From Rhabditoides inermis (Eukaryota > Nematoda > Chromadorea > Rhabditida > Rhabditidae), in NCBI GenBank assembly GCA_963966185.1, contig CAWZYM010000123.1, positions 372,001 through 436,000 of the forward strand: a stretch of 64,000 nucleotides of DNA, read 5' to 3'. Shown in pieces: positions 1-12,275 of the stretch (position 1 is its first letter; the number at the start of each line of letters is the position of its first letter). The position numbers and the translations under genes were made by a program. Under the pieces are notes generated by a model. It was not told the origin of the DNA. It did no database searches and saw only the letters and a list, made by a program, of their open reading frames with translations.

Positions 1-1270
1 GAGAAGGCGGGAAGGAGGGAAGGAAAGAAGGAGAGAACGAGACAACGAGAGAACGAGACAACGAGACAACGAGACAACGAGAGAACGAGAGAACGAGAAA
101 ACGAGAGCACGAGAGAACGAGAGAAAGAGAGAACGATATAACGATATAACGAGAGAAATAGAGAACGAGAGAAAGAGAGAAAGAGAGAAGGAGAGAAGGA
201 GGGAAGAAGAGAAGGAGAGACGGAGAGAACGAGAGAACGAGAGAACGAGAGACCGAGAGAAGGATAGAAAGAGAGAACGAGATAAAGAGAGAACGAGAGA
301 ACGAGAGAACGAGAGAACGAGAAAACGAGAGAAAGAGAGAACAAGAGAAAGAGAGAACGAAAGAAAGAGAGAACGATATAACTAGAGAACGAGAGAACGA
401 GAGAAAGAGAGAAGGAGGGTGGTAGGAGGGAAGGAGGGAAGAAGAGAAGGAGAGACGGAGAGACGGAGAAAACGAGAGAACGAGAGAACGAGAAACGAGA
501 GAACGAGAGAACGAGAGAACGAGAGAACGAGAGAAAGAGAGAAAGAGAGAAAGAGAGAACGAGAGAAAGAGAGAACTGGAAAACTAGAGAAAAAGAGAAA
601 GGGAGAAGGAGGGAAGGAGGGAAGGAGAGAAGAAGAGAAGGAGACACGCGAGAACGAGAGAACGAGAGAACGAGAGAACGAGAGAACGAGAGAACGAGAG
701 AACGAGAGAACGAGAGAACGAGAAAACGAAATAACGAGAGAACTAGATAACGAGAGAACGAGAGAACGAGAGAAAGAGAGAAAGGGAGAAGGGGGGAAGG
801 AGGGAAGGAGAGAAGGAGAGACGGAGAGACGGAGAGAACGAGAGAACGAGAGAACGAGAGAACGAGAGAACGAGAGAAAGAGAGAACGAGAGAAAGAGAG
901 AAAAGAGAGAAAAGAGAGAACGAGAGAAAGAGAGAAAAGAGAGAAAGGGAGAAAGAGAGAACGAGAGAACGAGAGAACGAGAGAAAGAGAGAAAGGGATA
1001 ACGAGAGAACGAGAGAAAGAGAGAACGAGAGAAAGAGAGAACGAGAGAAAGAGAGAAGGAAAGAAGGAGGGAAGGAAGGAAGGAGGGAAGGAGAGGAGGA
1101 GAGGAGGAGAGAAGGGGAGAAGGAGAGAAGGAGGGAAGGAATGGGAGGAGAGAAGGAGGAAAGGAGAGGAGGAGAGAAGGAAAGAAGGAGAGAAGGAGGG
1201 AAGGAATGGAAGGAGAGAACGAGAGAACGAGAAAATATCGAATAAATTTGAAATGAAATTGATGAAATAA
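1..1270. repeat. GA-rich polypurine minisatellite
   Basis: The first 1.25 kb of the + strand is almost entirely purine, built of variable units such as GAGAGAAC, GAGAGAAA and GGAGGGAAG. Pyrimidines occur mainly as the single C or T of the unit. Long open frames exist on both strands here, but they translate only to R/E/N or S/F/L low-complexity strings and are not genes. Because the next exons (from 1944) are internal exons of a LYST-type gene, the tract probably lies in an intron of that gene; this is inferred, since the upstream exons are outside the window. Confidence 0.9.
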
Positions 1271-1341
1271 TGAGAGAAGAACATGTTACATGTATGAAGA
1301 CGAGAGAGAAAATTTCTATGAAATTCAACAAAAGGACATAT

Positions 1342-1834
1342 ATTATCTTTTAAAAGTACTTCCGTAAAAAGTGTTGTTTGTGTTAACCTGATTCAAGAAA
1401 AGCGCATGCATATATTATTAATTTTCGAAAAATCAAATCGTAAACACCTGAACATGAAAACTAACACAAACTTGCTCTTTCAAAACGTTGAATAATTTTT
1501 GAATAATTAATGTTGAATAATTCCATGTTTTATTTTTTTGACATTTTTATACCTGAAACATTGAGTCAAACAACATCACGAATAACATTTTATTTTACTG
1601 ATAAACCATAAATAATAAACCGCAAAAAAACACTGAATAAACAAAACACTCGTATTATTCTGAATGTTACGTGTAACTATTCTATATTCGTTTGAAAGAG
1701 CAAGTTTGTGTTAGTTTTCATGTTCAGGTGTTTACGATTTGATTTTTCGAAAATTAATAATATATGCATGCGCTTTTCTTGAATCAGGTTAACACAAACA
1801 ACACTTTTTACGGAAGTACTTTTAAAAGATAATT
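1342..1834. mobile_element. Inverted-repeat element, family A copy 1 (MITE-like)
   Basis: The left arm (about 1342-1485) returns as its reverse complement at about 1692-1834 with very few differences, enclosing an AT-rich centre of about 200 bp. The ends read ATTATCTTTTAAAAGTACTT and its complement. The arms contain AACACAAACTTGCTCTTTC and an AAAAGCGCATGCATA motif shared with copies at 13632, 40849 and 55301. It has no coding capacity. The structure is that of a non-autonomous, hairpin-forming DNA transposon; its autonomous partner is not in the window. Confidence 0.8.
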
Positions 1835-1943
1835 TTGTTTAGCAGTCATATAACACCCAATCTTTTTTACCAATGGACGCAAAACAGGATGTGGCTCGCG
1901 AGATTCCAGATGATTAGACGAGTAGACGGTGTGAGTTGCACAG

Positions 1944-2095
1944 GTCGTGCGGTCCGCTGCACTTTGGCCCGTACCACTACGGCAGTCACTACTCGAACAG
2001 CGGCATCGTCACGCACTACCTCGTCCGACTATCGCCATTCACGCAGATTGCACTCGAGTATCAGGTGGGTGGAGGGGAGAGAGGGGGGGGGGGAG

Positions 2096-2144
<49 letters not shown>

Positions 2145-5100
2145 AGGGGAAGGGAAAATTATCAATTCAGGACAACAACTTTGACATCGCCGACCGTCTG
2201 TTCAATTCGATCGAGGCGACGTGGCGACTTGCCAGTAGTGAGAGCACTACTGATTTCAAGGTAAGCCTGGGAATGAGTAATTGTTGAATTTTACTGTATT
2301 GTTTCCTTTGTGGATTGTCGTGTCTTTGAAGAAAGTGGATTGTATCATGCGTGTGAAACTTGTTTTGTGTGGTTGAACATTCTGAATTCACTTTTCCAGG
2401 AACTGATTCCGGAGTTCTTCTACCTTCCGGAGTTTCTGGAGAACGGGGATTGTCTGGAGATGGGAACGAGGCAGGCGGGGCAAGTGGTCGACAAGGTGCA
2501 GCTGCCCCGATGGGTGGGCGAGGGAGGTGAGGGGAGAAGGAGAGAGGAGAGGGGGGGGGGGGGTGAGAGAGGGGGGAGGGGGGGGGGAGAGAGATGGCTT
2601 GCTTCTAGGCGACGCCCGTCTCTTCACTCTCATCCACCGCCAGGCCCTGGAGTCTGCAGCTGTGACGGCGAGTCTACACGCGTGGATCGACCTTATATTC
2701 GGGTGGGAGAGGGAGGGATACACATACAGATGGAATGCATTGTATCGCGTCATCTTCCAAATACCTCCGGTTCAGACCCCGTCGTTGGAAAATCGTTGGG
2801 CTATGGTGTAGCGCCATAGTCCTCCTTTGATCCCCTCCACAGAGTGAATCTCTTGAATCGAGGGATACCTTTACCTTTTTAGGTGTTGTGATGATGATAT
2901 TATTGCAGGTACAAGCAGACTGGTCCAGCGGCGCGCCAGGCCCTCAACGTCTTCCATCCGGCCACCTATGCTGGAGGGCTCGACATTGACAGTATGGACG
3001 ATGAGGTGGGGCGGGGATTGGTTTCCAAGGGATTTCAATCGATTATTGTTTTGGGCCCATTTTGTGAACACGTGTGTTACACGAAACATATTCTCGATAT
3101 GATTCGTGCAACATTGATTCGATGGTATTGATTGACTGCCCCGATTTCAATCATATATCAACGTATAGTGCGTCCCCCGTATTCGCGGTAGACGAATTAT
3201 CTCTGGCAGAAGAAATGACGCATACCGATGAGAGAATTATGCAATTAATAGAACAGGCAGGGTTTGGGTGTGTTTCGTCCAATGGCTGTTGCAGGTGGCG
3301 GTGTCGGCAGTGCGGGCGATGGTGCGCAGCTACGGGCAGATGCCTCGCCAGCTGCTGCACGCGCCCCACCAGCCCCATCTGGGGGGAGTGGCAGGCGGCA
3401 CGGCGGACGCGCCCGCTGGAAGGGTAACCGGGGTAAGGTACGTTGTGTTGAATGAGAGTTAACGTATTCATCAGTATTCTATCATTGCGACGTCGGAAGG
3501 CTAACCCATTGCACGTCGATCGACTTGTGGATGTTGTGAAACGTATGTGTCTGTGTTGCAGGTGGGGCGACTATGCTGGTTCTCCCACCGGAGGCGCGCC
3601 CGAGTGCGTCCTGTCTGTGAAGACGGCTCCGAGGTGGGTGCCTCTCTCTCCTCTCTCTCTCCTCTCTCTCTCTCTCTCTCGCTCCCTCTCTCGCTCCCTC
3701 TCTATCTCTCCCTCCCAGTGACCGTCTCTCCCGCCTCGTTCGTTTCCCGGATGGCCAAGTGGCCGGCTGCAGTCGCGACTGTATAGTCATTGCTGCAGGA
3801 GGTTAGTGATTATTATAATCAAATCATAACTTTTTGTTAAAACCGACTCTGTTGAACGCCGATGCAATTGCAAAAAGAGTTCGGAACAGACTTTTCGTTT
3901 CTGATAAATCAGAATTGTTGTGTTGCAGCGTCGTCGGAGCAGTTGTGGTCGGTGGGCTGGCAGTGGAGGGACGGCGTGGTGAGGGCCAGGGCCATACGAC
4001 CCACCAGCACTCCATGGGTCAACGCGATGAGGGTAAAGGAGGGGGCAGAGGTGGGTTCCGTTTGTCAGTTTATTCCCTTCATTCTTTCTCCTCATTCCTG
4101 CACCCTTCACTGTTTGCGCAGAAAAATTGCTGAAAATACAAAGAATTTTTCCACGTTCATACCATTTCAAAAAACGGTTTCATTGACGAGAACAAAAGAG
4201 ACCCCATCCTAAAGATCAGGCAAGATAAAAATAATTTATACGGGTTTTTAACAACTCGTGCAAGATAAAGAAATATGTAAGATTACATTGTCCGGATAAA
4301 TCCTTTAAGTGGTGTCTGTACATATCAGCCTAGCATGATCTGGTAGCACTCACAATCCTACAATGGGGAATGGGCTGGAATAGTATTGAGGACTGTATGT
4401 TGTCCATACTCACTAATATAACTTTCATTAACAATCATGTAACTTACTCAGTGAAAGTTAGTGAAAGTTAGTAGTCTATCACAAATCACACGAAAGTGTT
4501 TAGTAATACTTAGATGGTCAGCCCTTTCAGGTGGTGTGCATGGAGCACTGCGCGTCTACGTCGACCGTGTGGACGAGTCACTCGAACGGCATAGTCGCCG
4601 TGTACGAAGTGACCGCCGGAGTGGGGGTGGGTGGAGGGGTACATACTATTGCATTACTGATACCTGATTACATGTGTGAAAATGTTAAGACGCTCGATCT
4701 ATTATGGATGACTATAGTGTGTGGTTATGTTAGTGATGAGGTTTCTTGTAACGAAACGGCATTGTCATTGTCCTAGTGGTCCCTCCCCACCCCCTTCTCT
4801 CTTTCAGGGCGTGTCTGTGTGGCGGGAGTGCGGTCGCCTGCTGGCGCACCAATGCGCCGTCGGCTCGCTCGCCATCTGTGACCCCTTCTCACTCGCCGCC
4901 ACTGGAGACGTCAAGGGAATCGTCTGTCTCTGGGACACCACCAGGTCCGTATCGAGTTTGTGGAAAATCGTTTGCATGACTGTTCAGTGCTATGTAGATA
5001 ATCATGTGAAACGGAGTTGTTTTATTGTAACTCAAGTGAAAGATGTATGGTTTTGCATGAAAGTGAAACGTAGTTCTGGGTTTTATTGTAACTCTAGAAA

Positions 5101-6041
5101 GATGTCCGTTTCTAGCCGCCTGCTGCTCTCGCTGCCCGCCGTCTGCTCGTCGGTCGCCCTCCTGTGTTTCTCTCGCGTGTCGGCCGACCTGCTCACAGTG
5201 TGGCACGACGCGAGCGGCAGTCGAATCAGACTCAACACCTGCACCGGCAGACTGGCAGGAGAGGCACAGGTGGGTGGAGAAAGAGGGGCACGTGGAGTTG
5301 TAGTGGTTACATGATCTATTCGAATGATGCGTAAACAAAGTGCACAAATGTTTGTGGTTTGGGTTGTGACGTTGTGAGATATTGAGTTTAAGAATTGCTT
5401 ATTGCTTCATGTTGCGCTATTCGCAATATAGTGTCTGGATGAAACGTAAATACATACATATATAGGGCCTAATAATGGAATTGTACAGCTATACAATTGT
5501 TGACCTACTAGCATGTTGTGAAACTTATCGTACGTATGTATATTTCAATTGATACTCTTTCTTGCTGGTTGATTGTCGTGTTTTGAGACGGACGTGCCGA
5601 TAACTTGTGTGGCTATGACAGACCAGCCAGAGGGGGCGGCTGTCAACTGCGCCGCGGTCGGTATGCACGATGGAAGTATCAGGTAGGGAGAGAGGGAGAG
5701 AGGGGGGAGGGAGGGAGAGAAAGAAAGAAAGAGAGAGAGAGTGAGAGAGAGAAAGAGAGAGAAAGAGAGAGGGAGGAGGGAGGGAGAGGAACATTCAGAC
5801 TGTACGAGATGTGGTGTCTCACCCACGTGCGCACCATCCAACACGACACCTACATGGATCCAGTGATCAGGTGAGAGAGGGGGAAGGGGAGATGATAGCT
5901 TTCCGTTCCAGTGTGGAGTTTGGTTCGTCCGGCCGTCGCCTTTTCTGCGCGCAGAGTGGTGGCCGGGTGTTGTGCTGGCAGAATGCTCCCGTCGGAAAGG
6001 GGAAGCCGCCTCCATTCCAAATGATCAACCCCTACTTCTAG
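1944..6041 (+). CDS. LYST: LYST-type BEACH and WD40 domain protein, 3' part
   Basis: This is a large trafficking scaffold of the Chediak-Higashi (LYST) BEACH family, acting on lysosome-related organelle size. Only the C-terminal half lies here. Exons: 1944-2064, 2171-2260, 2400-2526, 2609-2702, 2909-3005, 3295-3437, 3562-3633, 3719-3801, 3929-4032, 4531-4626, 4808-4944, 5116-5269, 5588-5682, 5799-5870 and 5912-6041, all frame-compatible. BEACH hallmarks are [47 protein letters not shown] and NVFHPATY. These are followed by the LYST-like linker WGDYAGSP and then WD repeats ([33 protein letters not shown]), ending [22 protein letters not shown] and a TAG stop. The wording around WRLASSE fits LYST better than neurobeachin or LRBA (from memory of the families). 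Upstream exons are beyond the left edge. The acceptors at 5116 (alternative 5098) and 5588 are the least certain. Confidence 0.9.
2065..2170. repeat. (GA)n microsatellite filling an intron
   Basis: This 106-nt intron of the LYST-type gene consists of a GTGGGT donor, G-rich and (GA)n repeats, and a short TTCAATTCAG-like acceptor. It is one of many short introns here that are mostly dinucleotide repeat. Confidence 0.85.
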
Positions 6042-6386
6042 CCATACTGTGACTGAGGGAGTACTGTAGTTCGGATAGTGTTGCTCATTGTGAATGTGAC
6101 ATATCGGTTCATGTATTGATGTAGTGATTGTGCCTACGTGTATGTTAGTTTTGGCTACGCGTCACAGTAGTCGTATTGTTGCCATTGTTTTCTGTGAGTG
6201 ATGAAAGTTTTTTTGTATGTGATCAATGAATGAATTTATTACAGAAAAACTTGCGTCACACAATCAAAATCACTCATACAAACTGTTCAAAGCGATCAGT
6301 TCAAAAGAGAATAGATAGAAAGAGGAAGAGATGTGGTACGTTTGTGGCACTGGCCCATAAATTAAATTATGCAAGTAGAAGATCCA
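6042..6386. other. Intergenic between LYST-type gene and the minus-strand hypothetical gene
   Basis: This is the 3' untranslated and intergenic sequence of two convergent genes. I see no repeat, RNA or coding feature in it. Confidence 0.6.
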
Positions 6387-6528
6387 TTAAATTATCCATG
6401 AAACGTACTTTACAAATAGTTTATCGGCTAGGTACAATTCAGCATATTGCGTGCCGTGCGTTGGCTGCCACACAGTAGTCTCGATCTCAGGAAGCACAGT
6501 AGGCACGGGGCACTCTGAATAGGAAAGC

Positions 6529-6572
<44 letters not shown>

Positions 6573-6968
6573 TCCGAAAGTGGTGAAGAATTCGGGGTTG
6601 CACTTGTGGAAAAGGTCCTTCTGCTCGTCATTGAGGGTGTTGTAATAGGCACACATCTCAGTGCGGAACTCCACATACACCGAGGCATCGAGAGTCTTGT
6701 TCTCAATGATTGCAAGGAAGATGTCAGCAGACATCATCTCAATCATAAAGAAGAACTCGGTGACAAGGAGAAATCTCCAGAGCATCCAGTCAGAACAGAC
6801 ATGACAGGCTTGAACTCGCACTCCAGACCGAAGCTCTCCAGCTTCTCAATCATGAACGAGTAGTACTGAAAGAGAGAGAGTGTGTGAAGAAGCGGGCAAA
6901 GAAGACCAGAGAGTACTTCTCAGTCACCGACAGTCCCTCAAAGATGGCCAGCAGGTCAGCAGAGAAGA
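6387..6968 (-). CDS. Unrecognised gene, possibly decayed
   Basis: A minus-strand reading frame runs through 6821-6572 (SADIFLAIIENKTLD, FRTEMCAYYNTLNDEQKD, HKCNPEFFTTFG). It joins in phase, across a (GA)n intron, to 6525-6387, ending KLFVKYVSWII and a stop. Upstream, after an acceptor near 6969, a related segment reads FFSADLLAIFEGL and then YYSFMIEKLESFGLECEF, suggesting an internal duplication. Joining these upstream pieces needs weak splice sites (GTGACT and GTCATG donors, a CCGAG acceptor); otherwise the frame is broken. It has cysteines (ECEF, EMC, HKC) but I recognise no family. It could be a small nematode-specific gene or a pseudogene. Confidence 0.35.
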
Positions 6969-6989
6969 ACACTGAACAAACAAAAGTCA

Positions 6990-7847
6990 TAATTCAACTG
7001 TATACACGACGTGTATTACTATACAATACGTTTATTATGATATTATCATCGACACAATGAGTTTTGTGTGCTGTGCAAGTGCGCCTCTGAGCAGGTTTCT
7101 GCATTGGAGATGGAGAGGTTCTTGCGGTTTTCTCTGCTCTTACTGCTGCTCTTACTCTCTGCTCTCTGCGCATTGACCAGCGATGTGTGTTGTGTTGTGA
7201 CCGACGGGATTTCTTTTGATTCAAAACAATGAGGGTTCATTCTCGATGTGAATGTAGATGAGACGAGGTGAGTCGAATGACACACAGCCTATGTGACTCG
7301 CTCATATGTGGAGGGAACTGATATGACAGTGATGTTCTGCCAACGAAGCCACTGCGCACTTGTCAATGAAACGCCGAAAAAGGACAAAGCGGTGGATTTG
7401 TGGAGAGACTAGTGCAGTGGTGCGTGATGCGTTCACTTTGAGCGAAGCGAGATCTTCTTTTCACGTGACCTCAACATGCAACTACGTGACAGCCGATACA
7501 CCAACCAAACAGCACGACACACGTTTGTCAGAGTGAAAAGTACTGAATCTGATCTTACAGTTATCGCTCTTTGATCATCATATCACAACGATAGTCATAG
7601 CACCTTAAACTATCGCCACATACCACATTCATTCTTTGTCCAGTCACTCAACCTCTAAACTGTAAGTAAACCGATTCTATAAAGCTCTCCGAAGTTCCCT
7701 CGCCATTTCTGTTAATACCTTTAGCTTATAGATCCCACCCTTAACAGTTTCGTAGCGGGAAAGGTGATATAATATCATATTTGTAGTTCCTTTCCTTCCC
7801 GGAACTAGACTAAGTACAATCCGACACGACTTCGTAGCCGTAAACAT
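6990..7847. other. Intergenic, no identified gene
   Basis: This stretch lies between the minus-strand hypothetical gene and the 3' end of the GPCR gene. Only short, low-value open frames occur. I see no clear splice-supported exon. Confidence 0.5.
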
Positions 7848-9538
7848 TTATTTCACAAATGAAGATTTGTTCTTTGAGCTAGGTGGTTTCACTGTTGTTG
7901 ACCTGTTGCCGAGTTTGTGGCAAAACAAAACGTAGATTAAACATTGTCGCAACTGAAAACAAAACGTTGTTTTGCTTTTTTGGCTGAAATTCTCTACCTT
8001 TGGCTGAAAAATCAGCATGGTCACCGGATTGGTCATAGAGTTAACAGTCGGAAAAATGATCATTCCTAAAGAAGCCTGAAAGAACACCATTATGCTATGT
8101 TTCACGTTGATCCAGTAGCCACGACACAAAAAAGCATAAAACCAAATTAGGTTTATATTCATGCGATTCCGTGAACGCATTTGGTTCATTGCATACCTTG
8201 AACGCCTTTCCCCATATCATTGGGAACACGTAGAAGAAACCAGATGAAAGGAGTTGGAATATACAAACTATTGTGAATTGGACCACCTGAAACGCACAGT
8301 GACTCAACATGTTTTTTCGACAAACACGCACCAAACGGAAATTGTAGTTTTTCTTTCTATCAGATGACGTGTTTCTATGCGACAGTCGCATCCTGTAAGA
8401 AATTAGACAGTAAGTGTGTGAATCGGCCATATTAGGAACCTGAGGACGTTGATATAAACACAAGTGTATAGAATCAGGATTACACCGGGAAATGCGAATC
8501 CCATCCATTTCAACACGTCATCGTAGAATCCACAGGTGCTGGAACACGATGAGTACGCTTGATCAGTTTTGCGATGTACCGAACGTACGAAGAGTACAAA
8601 GTACGAAAGTACGAAAGTACGAAACTCACCCGCATTCATAGGTGTAGCGGAGTGAGAACGGGTTGACGTGTTTGAGGCAACCCATGAGGCTCATGTGAGC
8701 TGTGATAATGATTGCAGCCACCCATGGAAGATACAGAAGAATGTGGAACACTAGGCGATAGTCCAAGATCTGAATTGGACTAATGGACACTTGAGGTGCA
8801 TTAGAGTATTACTAGCCGAATCCCACCTTTGGAACTATGAACAGTAGAAATCGCTCCACTGCTATAGCTGTGGTGACAAACATGACTACCTAAATCAACA
8901 AATCAACAATTACCATGCAGGTATACATATCGGCCGATGAAAGTTACCGTACCTGGTAGAATACGGTATTCGGGCTGGCGATGATAGCATGGATGGGTTC
9001 ATCGGGCAGCCAACGGGTGATGACATGGGGAAGATAGAGGTAAGCGTGTACGGACATGTGACACAGTGAGCCCACGCACAGGCTGAAACGACAAATTCAT
9101 GACCGTCAGACTCTTTCAACTTCTTTCGATGCGTTTTGAGTTTGTTTCACACTCAGAGAAGCTGACCGCGCTTTTTTCGTCGAAATGCCTTTTGGCATCA
9201 GAACAGTTTGGAGAGTGTGCATGAGAATGGACACTGTGGAATCAGTTATTTGAAGAAGTTATTCAGGTTCTCCGCTTCGATTGACATAATATAGACGTCA
9301 ATCGACAGATCGTGGACGTGGGGTTTAGTCAAGGCGGAAAAACTCACCTGATGAGATACGCTCGGAAGTTGGGTGCAAATAGCGATCGTACTGTTCTGAG
9401 AAACAGTGCCACCAAGAAGAGAGCGTTGAGTAGAATGCTGGCAGCTGTTAGCGACGCAATCACACAGAATAGAAGAAGACGTTCGGAATCCGTCGGCAGA
9501 GGAACGTCCCGTGACATACACTCTAGAAGAGGGTCCAT
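7848..9538 (-). CDS. Seven-transmembrane GPCR, nematode chemoreceptor-like
   Basis: Eight exons join without frame breaks: 9538-9348, 9082-8953, 8889-8827, 8769-8630, 8538-8440, 8392-8197, 8075-7998 and 7952-7848. They total 1002 nt, giving 333 aa plus stop. Hydrophobic segments begin with LLLFCVIASLTAASILLNAL and include VMFVTTAIAVERFLLF, in which ERF occupies the DRY position at the end of TM3. Further segments are LVFHILLYLPWVAAIIITAH, FPGVILILYTCVYINVL, CAFQVVQFTIVCIFQLL and GMIIFPTVNSMTNPVTMLIF; the last carries an NPxxM version of NPxxY. Length, the degenerate DRY and the exon pattern resemble nematode rhodopsin-like serpentine receptors (Srx/Srw-type); ligand and exact subfamily are unknown. 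An in-frame ATG at 9571 would add 11 residues. I chose 9538 because it begins MDPLLE just before an extracellular N-terminus. Confidence 0.85.
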
Positions 9539-9571
9539 GGCTGAAATATCGAATATACATACACCATTCAA

Positions 9572-12275
9572 ATTATTTATAGCTTTTATTCAAAGCACGA
9601 AACATTCTGCAAAAACGCACATAAATAACACTCGAATATCGTGCTTTCCTCGAGGTGAAGGCAACATAAACGTGGCACGTGTAAACAAACGGTATACATT
9701 ATACATTATACATAATTAACTTTCGATGGTTGTACGGACTCCATGTGCGTGGTTGATGAAATATTCAAATGAGATTTGATATCACAGCCGGAAACCACGA
9801 AAAAGTATCACCTCGGATAAAAGGTGATACTTTTTCGTGGTTTCCGGCTGTGATATCAATTCTCATTTTAATTAACTTTCGTAGACTTACTCAAACGCTC
9901 GTTCGGACTTGGCGCTTGTCGTGATTATACACGTTTTCCTCTCTCTTGTGCAAGCATTTATCGAGGGTTTTAGTGTTAGATAGAGCCTCATCGTTGATAT
10001 AACTAAACTCGAGCGAGTACCTATTTGAACGTTCGAGGAGCGATAGAAGTAATGGGGGCGTGACAGAAACGGCTTGAACGGAGTATTCTGGTCTATAGGG
10101 TAGTTAGGGAGAACCCTTTTCAGCATGTGGAATAGCAAACCACAGTCATAAACAGTTGTTTACGATATCGAGCATAATGTTTGACTTTTACTCCCGAACA
10201 CTGTGCGCGCGAATAAATAAAATTTAGGATGAACTAAAATAGAGTTCAATTAGCACCGCATTCAATCATCTACAGAGAACGCGTTGAATCGTTGATTAGC
10301 AGATGTTTCTTTATGATTTTGTATTATATAGGTTTAGTGAAAATCATGTCCACGTCGAAAGCACAATGTCAGCGGCGTGCGATTCGGCATTATACATTGT
10401 GTAGTATTATAGAGAAAAATCAACAAATTACGTATGCGATTTATTATAATGCTAAACGAGTACTGCACATAATCTCGGTACTTAATATTCCTTCCGAATT
10501 GAAAGTTTTTTGCAAGGTAGCGCTATAAGTGACTTATAAGTAAGCATCTATGTAGCGGGGGTCAAAGGAAGACTTTTCAAGCCGATTTTCGCAATAATGC
10601 GCCTGTGTGTGGCAAACCTGCCGGTCGCCTTCACAGCAGACTGCTTTTATCACCTTGGTGCGATCAAGCGCGGGCCCTCTGACCCACCTGACACATCAAA
10701 TACTACACTACGCGGTGCACTTATGAATGATACTATGTGTACACTTGTACAAAACTACCGTGAAAGTGGAGTTCGCTTTCAGTCGTAAAGCCGCCAAAGC
10801 ATTTCATCAATAGAAACAGAGTCTGTTTAACAGACCAAAACACTGTTCCAATGATACGTAAGCAATATCGTTGCAATAATGAAACTAATAAATGTTGGTA
10901 TATTGACATTGAATAACAAATATCGAACAACTCTAAACAATTGATATACGTTTGAAGAAAGGGAGGGCCAGGGTTGTTTTCTATTTGGATTAAAAAAAAA
11001 CATTTTCTTGCATTTCCCCACTTCTACGCGTTATCTTCGATGAAAACGTTAAAATAACAAAAAAAAATGAAAGCATGTATTTATTGTTATAGTGAGACAT
11101 GCAATCAAAAATTAACAACAAAGAAAGAACCGAGGTCAACAATTATGTAGCTCAGACCTTCCTACTTATTATTTTGCACAAAATAATGTTTCGCATGAAC
11201 TGCGATTCTTGATTAGTGTATTCGGAATTCACACGAATTGTAGGTGCAAATTTCTGAAACCTTCTCACTCCCACACTGAACATATGCGTGCAAACAGTGT
11301 ACTACAAATGTAGTCGGAAAAAAGTCTAATTTTTACTAGTAACGAATTGTTTGCTACATGTTTACGAAATAACGGACACAAAAACAATAAATTCAACAAC
11401 ATCTTTTTTAGAGTGCAGTTATACAGAATTTGCAGCAAAAAACGTATTCGTTTGTTAAACGTTCATTATTGGCTGGTAAAACTACGGTACTACGGTACTT
11501 AGATTTCCATTTATTACATGGTTATCGATTGATTCGCACAACGACACAAAGTTATTTTTAGTGGTTTTCGCCTCTCTGCCAAAAGCCAGATTGACCTTTA
11601 AGAATTAATTATATTTCGAGCTTTATGCATTGTAATTTTGGTATGAAGTGGTAATCAATGCCGTATGGCACATGTACATGTCTATATTTGGTTTGCACTC
11701 GACCAAACGTTCTCAAAATCGCCATAATTGACAATAATTGATCTCTAAACTCACCTCTCATCACCTCTCATTTAAATAACGAAAACTAACAAAATGAGCC
11801 TCTGCATCTCTTCTTTTCGCCCGCAGGGCTATCTTGGTGATGTACATAGACTGTGCGAATAGGCAAGGAATTGTTAGATTATCGCTGAAAAGGAGAAGAC
11901 CTTATCGCTGTCCCACAAACTACAAATTTTCTACACAACTAATTGCTAATATCGCGTCTTTCCTGCCTATTTCCTAGCAAAACAGGCGGTCACGCATTTC
12001 CGCCGACCTTGCAATCTGCTACGTGAATAGTAAAGGATGTTTGGTGCTTCAGGGGAAAATAATCTACACGGGTTTTACCAACTCGTGCCGGACATGATGA
12101 CAAGTTGGGAAAAAATACAACGAAACGAGTCTTGAGTACGGATTAGGGGGAGGTACAGAACTATATACGCCGCAGTTCGGAAATATGAAGCCAGGTTTTT
12201 TTTTCAATACGTATGTTTTTTTCAGTTTGTGTGGTTTTTATATAAGTTTCCAAAAAAAACGAATTTAATTGATGA
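9572..12275. other. Gene-poor AT-rich region
   Basis: Apart from the hairpin at 9778-9857, no splice-supported coding exon is visible. Open frames are short and AT-driven. A segment near 12050-12100 (AATAATCTACACGGGTTTTA and following) resembles 4230-4262, indicating an old dispersed repeat. Confidence 0.5.
9778..9857. repeat. Perfect 36-bp inverted repeat (hairpin)
   Basis: A 36-nt arm beginning GATATCACAGCCGGAAACCA (9778-9813) is followed by an 8-nt spacer and its exact reverse complement (9822-9857). The arms are identical, so the structure is recent or maintained. It is either a very short inverted-repeat element or a transcribed stem-loop. It lies about 240 bp upstream of the GPCR start. 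Confidence 0.9.

Noticed and set aside
382..1284. Long overlapping open frames on both strands (about 280-300 codons)
   Set aside because: They translate only the GA minisatellite into S/F/L or R/E strings; length is a by-product of a repeat with few stops.
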